Assembly (NCBI GenBank): GCA_049965795.1
Contig: JBMFVW010000002.1
Span: 40,272 to 104,271 of the forward strand
Reading direction: 5' to 3'
Origin: Acidulodesulfobacterium_A sp049965795
GTDB taxonomy: Bacteria > SZUA-79 > Acidulodesulfobacterales > Acidulodesulfobacteraceae
DNA length: 64,000 nucleotides
Position numbers and translations under genes: made by a program. Every line of letters starts with the position of its first letter. Positions within the stretch are counted from its first letter, which is position 1. Positions 43,223-49,953 of this stretch are shown here, in pieces. The notes beneath the pieces were generated by a model. That model did not search any database, was not told where the DNA came from, and saw only the letters and a list, made by a program, of their open reading frames with translations.

Positions 43223-44308
43223 CTACAGCCTTGCATGAGACGAATAATTCATAGTAGTTTCGGCTAATCTGAAGTCGTCGATATGATATTTGGTGAACGG
43301 GAATCCCGTAAGTTTAAAGAATCTCGGCCAGCCTATCCTGTCTATCCATTCGCCGACTCTTTCGCCAGGTTCTGCACCTTTTTTATATTCGTTAAGAATT
43401 GTTTTAACAGCATTTACAACTCCCGGCCATCTCGGAGGATCGTTGGGGATAAACGGTATTGCTAATTTAGAGAAAGTCGGTTTAGTTCTTGCATTTGAAA
43501 CTTTTCCTCCGACCCAGATCGATAAGCCGTCGTTTTCTGCATTAGCAATCGGCATAGCGGGACAAACAGTATAGCAGCTTCCGCAAAATACGCAGGTTTC
43601 TTCGTTTACTTTTACGCCCGGTTTGCCGTCAACCGTATCCGGTCTAATAGAATTTGTGGGGCAAGCAGCAATAGTGCTGGGTATTTCGCAAAGATTCCTG
43701 AGCCTTTCCGCATCTATTCTCGGCGGTTTTCTGTGTGTTCCTACTATCGCTATGTCCGAAGACGAAACGGAACCGCACATATTTAAACAGCAGGCAAATG
43801 CTATTCTGACTTTTGACGGAAGCTTATCTTCTACGAAATACTCATACAGTTCGTCCATGACCGATTTTACAACGCCCGACGCATCGCTTGCAGATGTATG
43901 ACAGTGAATCCAGCCCTGAGTGTGTACTATGTTTGCAACTATATTGCCTATGCCGCCTACGTTATAGCCCATTTTTTCAAGGTCTTTTTTAAGGGGTTCG
44001 ACGTTCTTTTCGTCTTCTATTAAAAATTCAACGTTGTTTCTTGTAGTAAATCTTAAGTGTCCGCCGCAATATTTATCGGCGATATCGCAAATATCCCTCA
44101 CGAAACTGCCGCTGACTAATCTGGGCGAACCCATTCTAACCGTAAACAGTTTATCGCCGCTTTCTGCCACATGCACCATAGTGCCTGGGTCAAGAATCTC
44201 ATGATAAGCCCATTTGCCGTAATTATTTTTTATAACCGGCGGCAAATATTCGTTGTAATCATGGGGTCCAATATCGGTAAGTCTTTTCTTTTTAACTTCT
44301 TCTGCCAT
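43223..44308 (-). CDS. dsrB: DsrB, dissimilatory sulfite reductase beta subunit
   Basis: 361 residues from the ATG at 44308. The open frame extends to a TTG at 44320, but that codon overlaps the GGAGG ribosome site of this ATG, so the shorter form is chosen. NIVHTQGWIHCHTSASDASG (Cys136) and AFACCLNMCGS (Cys173/174/178) are the siroheme-[4Fe-4S] regions, and CVFCGSCYTVCP (239-250) is the ferredoxin insert. With DsrA it forms the alpha2beta2 sulfite reductase. 84 bases after dsrA. Confidence 0.97.
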   Translation of the reverse strand: MAEEVKKKRLTDIGPHDYNEYLPPVIKNNYGKWAYHEILDPGTMVHVAESGDKLFTVRMGSPRLVSGSFVRDICDIADKYCGGHLRFTTRNNVEFLIEDEKNVEPLKKDLEKMGYNVGGIGNIVANIVHTQGWIHCHTSASDASGVVKSVMDELYEYFVEDKLPSKVRIAFACCLNMCGSVSSSDIAIVGTHRKPPRIDAERLRNLCEIPSTIAACPTNSIRPDTVDGKPGVKVNEETCVFCGSCYTVCPAMPIANAENDGLSIWVGGKVSNARTKPTFSKLAIPFIPNDPPRWPGVVNAVKTILNEYKKGAEPGERVGEWIDRIGWPRFFKLTGFPFTKYHIDDFRLAETTMNYSSHARL

Positions 44309-44392
44309 ATTAACCTCCAAAATTTATATATATAATGCTAAAAATTATTGTTATTTTGTTATTATTATTTTAATTTTTAAATTTTAAGACTG

Positions 44393-45580
44393 TTAATCTT
44401 CGTCTTCGGTGAATTTAATAAACGGATTGCTTCTCGGATGTTCGACCATTTCAGGAATAGGCTCTAATCCTATGCCTTCCAGGAAAGTATTTAATCCTAC
44501 CCTTCCTATAAGCTCCCCTATTCTTTCCCTGCTGACTCCGTATTCGTCCCAGAATTCCCACATATTGGAAATTAATCCTTTAAGCCATTCGTAATCGTTC
44601 TTTGCATCTTCGTTTACGTCGTAAAATGGAACAAGCATCATACCCATTCTCGGACCGGTAACCAAAGGCGCTTTTGCTCCTATTAGAATAGAACATCCTC
44701 TTTCATCGCCGGCTTTAAGGGCTTTCGGCAATTCATTTATGCAATGCATGCATTTTACGCAGTTTTCGTCGTCGATAACAAGATTTTCTCCTTCAAACCA
44801 CATACATTTAGTAGGACATTTATCAAGAACGTATTTTTGAACGTCGAATTTCTTTTTATAATTTTTTACTTCTTCTTGATTGATTTTTATCTTGTCTTTC
44901 CATGTTCCTATAAAAGCAAGGTCGGATCTTGCTGCAGATGCAACGCAGTCGTTGGCGCATCCGGAAAATTTTAATTTAAATTTGTAGTTAAATGCCGGTC
45001 TGTGAAGTTCATCCAAATATTCTTCCGTTAAATGACGGCAAATTTTCATAGTATCGTAAGTTGCAAATTCGCATTTCGCCTGCCCTGCGCAGCATGAAGG
45101 CGTTCTTAAATCCGAGCCGCTGCCGCCGAGGTCGAAGCCGAGCTCCGCTACTGCCTGAAAAACATCTTCGGCTTCCGCCTGCGACATACCAAGAATCTGA
45201 ATATTTCCGGTAGCGCCGTGAAAGTTTAATAATCCGCCTGCGTGTTTTTCGGAAATATCGGCTAATTTTCTAAGAAAGTCGGAGTTATAAAAGAAACCTG
45301 CCGAAGGTATAATCCTCATAGAGTGGCACTCTTTTATTCCCGGATATTTATCGGGGTATTCGCTGAACCTTCCGACCATTCCGGCGCCGTATCCTTTAAC
45401 GCCCGCCATACCGCCGTGTTTCCAATGATTTACTTTATCGCGGTAAGATTCCTCGACCTGCCCCAAAAGGTCTTCGGTTCTTTCGCTTTTTTCAGCCGCT
45501 CTTTCTATTTCCTTGACAAAACTTATCCACTTCCCTTTTTTAAGTTCGTCAAGAAGCGGAGTCTGGTGCTTTTTACCCAT
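44393..45580 (-). CDS. dsrA: DsrA, dissimilatory sulfite reductase alpha subunit
   Basis: 395 residues. Cysteine sets CCAGQAKC (163-170) and CANDC (208-212) bind siroheme and its [4Fe-4S] cluster; CPTKC (255-259) and CVKCMHC (274-280) lie in the inserted ferredoxin domain. The C-terminus (GRVGLNTFLEGIGLEPIPEMVEHPRSNPFI) is typical of DsrA. It reduces sulfite in the cytoplasm, with DsrC as co-substrate. RBS AAAGGAGG eight bases before ATG; a good promoter lies about 120 bases upstream. Confidence 0.98.
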   Translation of the reverse strand: MGKKHQTPLLDELKKGKWISFVKEIERAAEKSERTEDLLGQVEESYRDKVNHWKHGGMAGVKGYGAGMVGRFSEYPDKYPGIKECHSMRIIPSAGFFYNSDFLRKLADISEKHAGGLLNFHGATGNIQILGMSQAEAEDVFQAVAELGFDLGGSGSDLRTPSCCAGQAKCEFATYDTMKICRHLTEEYLDELHRPAFNYKFKLKFSGCANDCVASAARSDLAFIGTWKDKIKINQEEVKNYKKKFDVQKYVLDKCPTKCMWFEGENLVIDDENCVKCMHCINELPKALKAGDERGCSILIGAKAPLVTGPRMGMMLVPFYDVNEDAKNDYEWLKGLISNMWEFWDEYGVSRERIGELIGRVGLNTFLEGIGLEPIPEMVEHPRSNPFIKFTEDED

Positions 45581-45686
45581 AGTAAAGCCTCCTTTATTGA
45601 ATATTAAAATTAAATTAGAATAATTATAATGCCGCCATATTCATATTATATTTGTATTATTTGTAAATCGGTTAAAACTAAAACAT

Positions 45687-45730
45687 AGTTGTATTTTTTA
45701 TTTATACAACTTTATTGCTATATTTGTCAA
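45687..45730 (-). promoter_or_regulatory. dsrA promoter with palindrome overlapping the -10
   Basis: Minus strand: TTGACA (45725-45730), 18-base spacer, TATAAA (45701-45706). A palindrome AGTTGTAT/ATACAACT (45687-45694 and 45704-45711, 9-base loop) covers the -10 and probable start site. It could be a repressor operator or, as RNA, a hairpin at the 5' end of the dsr message. Leader of about 110 bases to the dsrA ATG. Confidence 0.65.
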
Positions 45731-45762
45731 TAAAAAAAATGCCTTTTTAAAAAAATTAAACG

Positions 45763-47244
45763 TTATTTTATTTTCTGTTTATTTTTTGTCCGTTTTATAA
45801 AAGCAACCCAGTTTTTAAACCAGCCCGGCGACGACGGAGAATACATATGCGTGTAGCCTGCCAAGAGATTCTTATATGCTATGCCGTCGGAGAAACCGTC
45901 GACTCCGTAGCCTTTTATCATCTTAAATATAAATTTATATATGTCGGGAGACATTTCTAAATAAGAATGGTGAAATTCGTGTCCTTTTATTAATTTTATT
46001 TTATCGAACCACATAACTTCTTTCCCTTTTCCGTAAGAATAAGGCATTAATTTCGTATATCCGTGCCCCTTTGGTTTTTTGGTAAGCTTTACGTCTGCTT
46101 CGATAATCCCTACCATTTCGCTAAATCTGTTTTCGTAAGAGATGCTTTTGCAAAGATACATAAGTCCGCCGCACTCTGCATAAACGGGAAGACCGCCTTC
46201 TATTTTTTGCTTTATTTCCTGCCGTATAGAATTATTAGCCTGCAAGTCCTGCGCAAATATTTCCGGAAATCCGCCGCCTATATATAAAGCGTCAACCTCG
46301 GGGAGACAGCTATCTGCTATAGGAGAAAATTTAATTATTTCGCACCCCAGATTTTCAAGGGCTTCCAAATTTTCGTTATAATAAAAATTAAAAGCGTTAT
46401 CGAAAGCAAGACCTATTTTGATTAAGCCGTTTCTTTTACTTCTTTGCTCGGCATTATCTGCGTTTAATTTTAATATATGTTTTTTCTGGGCATCGGTATA
46501 ATGTTTGTCTGCAAATTTAGATATTTTTATTATACCTTCCAAATCTATATAGTTCGCTATTTCGGCTGAAGTTTTGTCAACTAGCGCTTCTATTTCGATT
46601 CCGGACATCGTCGATAAAAGTCCTAGATGTCTCTGTTTTATAGAAAATTCCGGATTATTGGGTATGCTGCCTGCGACCTTTAAATCGGTATAATATTTAA
46701 TCGCTCTAATAAGATTTTTTTCATGTCTTTTACTGTGGACTTTATTGAGAATAATGCCTTTTATATCTACGTTTTTATCGAATTCTTTATACCCTAATAT
46801 TAAAGGAACCACCCCTCTGTTCAATTCACCGACGTCTATAATAAGTATAACGGGAAGTCCCAGAAGTTTCGCCATTTCGGCATTGGATGATTTTCCGTAA
46901 ACATCTATCGAATCGTGCAGACCGTGATTGCCTTCTACTATGCTTACGTCCGAATTTAAAGAATATTTCAAGAAATGATCTCTGATTTTATCTTTGGACA
47001 TAAAATAGAAATCCAGATTATACGTCCTGTTTCTTGAGGCGATATTGAGCCACATAGGATCGATAAAATCGGGACCTTTTTTGAACGGCCGGACTGATAA
47101 ACCTCTGTTGCCCAGCAAACGCGAAAGAGCTATAGAAATAGTAGTTTTCCCTGAATTTCTTTTAGCGGCGGAAATGTAAATTCCGTTGATAATATTTTTA
47201 TTCTTCTTTTTATATTTTTCGGCATGTTCAACGTTAATCATCAT
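45763..47244 (-). CDS. dsrN: DsrN, siroheme amidase (cobyrinate a,c-diamide synthase homologue)
   Basis: 493 residues of the CobB/CbiA family: N-terminal P-loop-like NTPase (ISAAKRNSGKTTISIALSRL) and C-terminal class I glutaminase domain with nucleophile Cys in VYAECGGLMYL and FHHSY near the end. Just upstream of dsrA with no cobalamin genes around, so it is probably DsrN, which amidates the siroheme of DsrAB using glutamine and ATP. True CbiA is the alternative if a cobalamin locus elsewhere lacks one. It overlaps the preceding small gene by 11 bases. Confidence 0.88.
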   Translation of the reverse strand: MMINVEHAEKYKKKNKNIINGIYISAAKRNSGKTTISIALSRLLGNRGLSVRPFKKGPDFIDPMWLNIASRNRTYNLDFYFMSKDKIRDHFLKYSLNSDVSIVEGNHGLHDSIDVYGKSSNAEMAKLLGLPVILIIDVGELNRGVVPLILGYKEFDKNVDIKGIILNKVHSKRHEKNLIRAIKYYTDLKVAGSIPNNPEFSIKQRHLGLLSTMSGIEIEALVDKTSAEIANYIDLEGIIKISKFADKHYTDAQKKHILKLNADNAEQRSKRNGLIKIGLAFDNAFNFYYNENLEALENLGCEIIKFSPIADSCLPEVDALYIGGGFPEIFAQDLQANNSIRQEIKQKIEGGLPVYAECGGLMYLCKSISYENRFSEMVGIIEADVKLTKKPKGHGYTKLMPYSYGKGKEVMWFDKIKLIKGHEFHHSYLEMSPDIYKFIFKMIKGYGVDGFSDGIAYKNLLAGYTHMYSPSSPGWFKNWVAFIKRTKNKQKIK

Positions 47245-47581
47245 GCTTCCTGAGTTCCGTAATTTTTGAAATCAAATTTATCTTATAGGCGGAAAGTTTT
47301 TTTCCTTGAGCTTCCGCTTCTTCTTTTCTATGTTCTACGGAATATATCCTTTCAACGCCAAGGATAAACAGCGCGAATTCATATTCGGCGGATTTGTCTT
47401 TGTCGAAATAGTGCTGATGAAAAGCAAATTCATCGTCTTCTTCTATTATTTTGCTTATATAAAACGCTTCGAGCTTAGCCTGCAAAGGAAGTCCGTCGAA
47501 ATATTTAAGGAGCTTGAGTATAAATTCTTTGTTCAGCTTGGTGATTTTAGTAATAAAATCTACGTCGTAGTTAAATTTCAT
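47234..47581 (-). CDS. Small hypothetical protein upstream of dsrN
   Basis: A 115-residue soluble protein I do not recognise. It is acidic in the middle (KIIEEDDEFAFHQHYFDKDKSAEYE), probably all-helical, with no cysteines, no signal peptide and no membrane segment. It overlaps dsrN by 11 bases, so the two are translationally coupled and it is likely part of the dsr/siroheme unit. HQHYF in mid-protein offers possible metal or haem ligands, but that is speculation. Confidence 0.6.
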   Translation of the reverse strand: MKFNYDVDFITKITKLNKEFILKLLKYFDGLPLQAKLEAFYISKIIEEDDEFAFHQHYFDKDKSAEYEFALFILGVERIYSVEHRKEEAEAQGKKLSAYKINLISKITELRKHDD

Positions 47582-47616
47582 ATGAGCGGCGGAGCATTAT
47601 TCCTGCGTTTATCATA

Positions 47617-48060
47617 AAATGGCGGAGAGAGAGGGATGAGCGTCCTGCGGACGCTAAAAGCGACGAACCCCCTTGCGGGCTGACGCCCTTACCGGGGGTT
47701 CAAATCCCTCTCTGTACTGCCTTTTATACCTATTATTGTTACTCTTACTTTTTTGACATAAATGGCGGAGAGAGAGGGATGAGCGTCCTGCGGACGCTAA
47801 AAGCGACGAACCCCNNNNNNNNNNNNNNNNNNNNNNNNNNNNNNNNNNNNNNNNNNNNNNNNNNNNNNNNNNNNNNNNNNNNNNNNNNNNNNNNNNNNNN
47901 NNNNNNNNNNNNNNAAATGGCGGAGAGAGAGGGATGAGCGTCCTGCGGACGCTAAAAGCGACGAACCCCCTTGCGGGCTGACGCCCTTACCGGGGGTTCA
48001 AATCCCTCTCTGTACTGCCTTTTATACCTATTATTGTTACTCTTACTTTTTTGACATAAA
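47617..48060. repeat. 143-bp tandem repeat array derived from a tRNA-Ser 3' end
   Basis: Units start AAATGGCGG at 47617, 47760 (cut by the gap), 47915 and 48058, i.e. an exact 143-bp period. Unit 4 is the 3' end of the tRNA gene itself. Visible copies are identical. Each unit has an 18-bp piece of the tRNA 3' end at its left side and an inverted 25-bp copy of the tRNA T-arm (TTACCGGGGGTTC... to CTCTCT) further right. Thus AGAGAGGGAT pairs with ATCCCTCTCT and GAACCCCC with GGGGGTTC, and an extra GCGTCC-TGC-GGACGC hairpin lies between. Copy number is unknown because of the gap. No protein-coding frame. Confidence 0.85.
47815..47914. other. Assembly gap (100 N)
   Basis: Exactly 100 N inside the 143-bp repeat array; the scaffold join was made across the repeat, so the true length and copy number are unknown. 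Confidence 0.99.
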
Positions 48061-48152
48061 TGGCGGAGAGAGAGGGATTTGAACCCCCGGTAAGCTTTCG
48101 CCTACAATTGATTTCGAGTCAATCGCCTTCAACCGGACTCGGCCATCTCTCC
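48061..48152 (-). tRNA. tRNA-Ser (anticodon CGA)
   Basis: Minus strand reading begins GGAGAGATGGCCGAGTC and folds as a class II tRNA: acceptor GGAGAGA/TCTCTCC, D-arm, anticodon stem ATTGA/TCAAT with loop CTCGAAA giving anticodon CGA (reads UCG), a long variable arm (TAGGCGAAAGCTTA) and T-arm GGGGG-TTCAAAT-CCCTC. Discriminator G and an encoded CCA follow. The 3' end is joined directly to the tandem repeat array. Confidence 0.95.
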
Positions 48153-48164
48153 TTGTAAAAAAAA

Positions 48165-48755
48165 TTATTTATTCTTATTTAATTTATTAAATTCGTACGC
48201 CAAATATCCACTCGGCATCTCGCCGGTAATATGCGCTACGATATAGCCTTTTCTGTTTATAAGAAAAGACTGCGGAATTTCATATATGTTTCCGTATGCT
48301 TTTTCTATCGAATATGTAGCCATGCCTACCGGGTAGGTTATAATGCCGCCCTTAAAAGTCTTTATGAAATGCAGGACGTAATTTTTGCCCTGATTATTAA
48401 CAGAAAGACCGATTATTGTAAAGCCGTCTTTTTTATGCGATTTGTAAAATTTTTCCAATCTCGGAATTTCGGCTCTGCAGGGAGGACACCATGTAGCCCA
48501 AAAATTTATTAAAACTATTTTTCCTTTATCGCGCTTTAACGATAAAACTTTTCCTTTATAGTTAATGGCGGAAACGGAAAAATACGGCGCTTTAAATTCA
48601 TTTCCGGATTTTTTTAAAGCCTGTTTTTTTTTAGTCGAAGATAAATTTTTTACCGATTTTACTATTGCCGGCATCTTTACTATGATTACAGACAAAAATA
48701 CGATAACTAATACAAAAACGGAAAGCTTAATTATTTGCAGATTTTTTTTAGTCAT
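48165..48755 (-). CDS. TlpA/ResA-type membrane-anchored thioredoxin
   Basis: 196 residues: an N-terminal signal anchor (about 10-27, LSVFVLVIVFLSVIIV), a Lys-rich linker, then an AhpC/TSA-thioredoxin domain with FWATWCPPCRAEIP. The WCPPC active site and the EIPQSFLINRKG segment are usual for extracytoplasmic thiol-disulfide reductants such as ResA or TlpA, which keep cytochrome c apoproteins reduced. It lies 12 bases past the tRNA-Ser 5' end, same strand, and may share its promoter region. Specific partner unknown. Confidence 0.88.
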   Translation of the reverse strand: MTKKNLQIIKLSVFVLVIVFLSVIIVKMPAIVKSVKNLSSTKKKQALKKSGNEFKAPYFSVSAINYKGKVLSLKRDKGKIVLINFWATWCPPCRAEIPRLEKFYKSHKKDGFTIIGLSVNNQGKNYVLHFIKTFKGGIITYPVGMATYSIEKAYGNIYEIPQSFLINRKGYIVAHITGEMPSGYLAYEFNKLNKNK

Positions 48756-48855
48756 ATTTAAAATTAGTTTTTTGTTTTTTAAATTTTAAGATTAAGATTA
48801 AGTTATATTTATTTAATATATTTTGATACTGTTTTTAATTTTATCATAAAGCTAA

Positions 48856-48893
48856 AATATTATCAAAATAATATTGATAATTTTGATAATATT
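48856..48893. promoter_or_regulatory. Inverted repeat between tlpA-like gene and galU
   Basis: Perfect 14-bp arms AATATTATCAAAAT (48856-48869) and ATTTTGATAATATT (48880-48893) with a 10-base spacer, in the 214-bp divergent region between the thioredoxin gene and galU. The motif TTGATAAT occurs more than once. Likely an operator for one or both genes; the regulator is not recognisable. Confidence 0.5.
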
Positions 48894-48969
48894 TTTTATT
48901 ATGGTATATTATTTTGTAATATTTTACTAAAACTGATATGCTAAATTTATTTACGGAGGCTCTTTATTA

Positions 48970-49842
48970 ATGAAAGTAAACAAAGCGGTTTTTCCCGCCG
49001 CGGGTCTTGGAACAAGGCTTCTGCCTATTACAAAATCGATACCGAAAGAGATGCTTGTTCTCGTAGATAAGCCTTTGATACAGTACGGCGTAGAAGAATG
49101 CATGGGGGCGGATATAACGGATATAATCATCATTACCGGCAGAGGGAAAACGGCTATAGAAGACTATTTTGACAGGTCTATAGAACATGAAATTCTTCTT
49201 AAAGAAAAAGGCAAACACCATCTCTTAAAATCGGTCGATGAAATATCTAACCGCATCAGTCTTACTTATACAAGACAGAAAGAAGCTCTCGGACTCGGAC
49301 ATGCTATTTTATGCTCCCAAAATATGGTCGGCGATGAACCTTTCGCCGTCGTGCTGAGCGACGACATTATAGATTCCGAAGTTCCCGTTATGAAACAGAT
49401 GGTCGCCATATATAAAAAATACAGATATTCCGTTTTGGCCGTTCAGCGCGTCAAAGACGAAGACGTATCGAAATACGGAATAATCAGCGGAAAAGAAATC
49501 GAAAAAGGATTGTATAGCGTAGAAGATCTGGTAGAAAAACCGGATATTAAAGACGCTCCTTCAAATCTTGCAATAATAGGAAGATATATATTAATGCCTA
49601 ATATATTCGACTTTCTTAAAAATACCGCCCCCGGAAAAGGCGGCGAAATTCAGCTTACCGACGCCATAAAATCCCTGCTGCAGATTCAGCCCGTTTATGC
49701 TTTGGAATTCAACGGCGACAGATACGACGGCGGCAATAAACTCGACCTGCTTAAGGCGCAGATAATTTACGGTTTAAAAAACGACGAAATTAAAAAAGGT
49801 TTAACGGATTTTATTAAAAAATCGGAATGGTGCAGGGATTAA
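48970..49842 (+). CDS. galU: UTP--glucose-1-phosphate uridylyltransferase
   Basis: 290 residues. FPAAGLGTRLLPITKSIPKEML is the nucleotide-binding and catalytic motif of bacterial GalU; VEDLVEKPDIKDAPSNLAIIGRYIL and GGEIQLTDAI are also characteristic. It makes UDP-glucose for envelope polysaccharides and glycogen-type reserves. GGAGG ribosome site 11 bases before the ATG. First gene of the plus-strand half of this region. Confidence 0.96.
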   Translation: MKVNKAVFPAAGLGTRLLPITKSIPKEMLVLVDKPLIQYGVEECMGADITDIIIITGRGKTAIEDYFDRSIEHEILLKEKGKHHLLKSVDEISNRISLTYTRQKEALGLGHAILCSQNMVGDEPFAVVLSDDIIDSEVPVMKQMVAIYKKYRYSVLAVQRVKDEDVSKYGIISGKEIEKGLYSVEDLVEKPDIKDAPSNLAIIGRYILMPNIFDFLKNTAPGKGGEIQLTDAIKSLLQIQPVYALEFNGDRYDGGNKLDLLKAQIIYGLKNDEIKKGLTDFIKKSEWCRD

Positions 49843-49913
49843 AATTATAAAATTTTTTATAATTTTTTATTTAGAGTAATTACGGCAAAAATATGGTAAA
49901 ATAAATATATCTA

Positions 49914-49937
49914 TATTGCCGTTAAAATATGGCAATA
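49914..49937 (+). promoter_or_regulatory. Inverted repeat upstream of lon
   Basis: TATTGCC (49914-49920) and GGCAATA (49931-49937) are perfect inverted arms around GTTAAAATAT, 17 bases before the lon ATG; a related half-site ACGGCAAAAATATGG lies at 49882-49896. A regulator site for lon is plausible; it does not match the HrcA, CtsR or HspR consensus. Confidence 0.45.
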
Positions 49938-49953
49938 CTACAGGAGATAATAT

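Noticed and set aside
45763..47244. Cobyrinate a,c-diamide synthase for cobalamin synthesis
   Set aside because: No cobalamin genes in the window and direct linkage to dsrA; DsrN is the more economical reading, though CbiA remains possible.
47680..47722. A second tRNA-Ser on the plus strand
   Set aside because: Only the T-arm region is present; there is no matching acceptor, D-arm or anticodon arm, so it is an inverted fragment.
47617..48060. Integron attC sites or a CRISPR array
   Set aside because: No GTTRRRY core site, no integrase, and units are 143 bp of continuous identical sequence without variable spacers.
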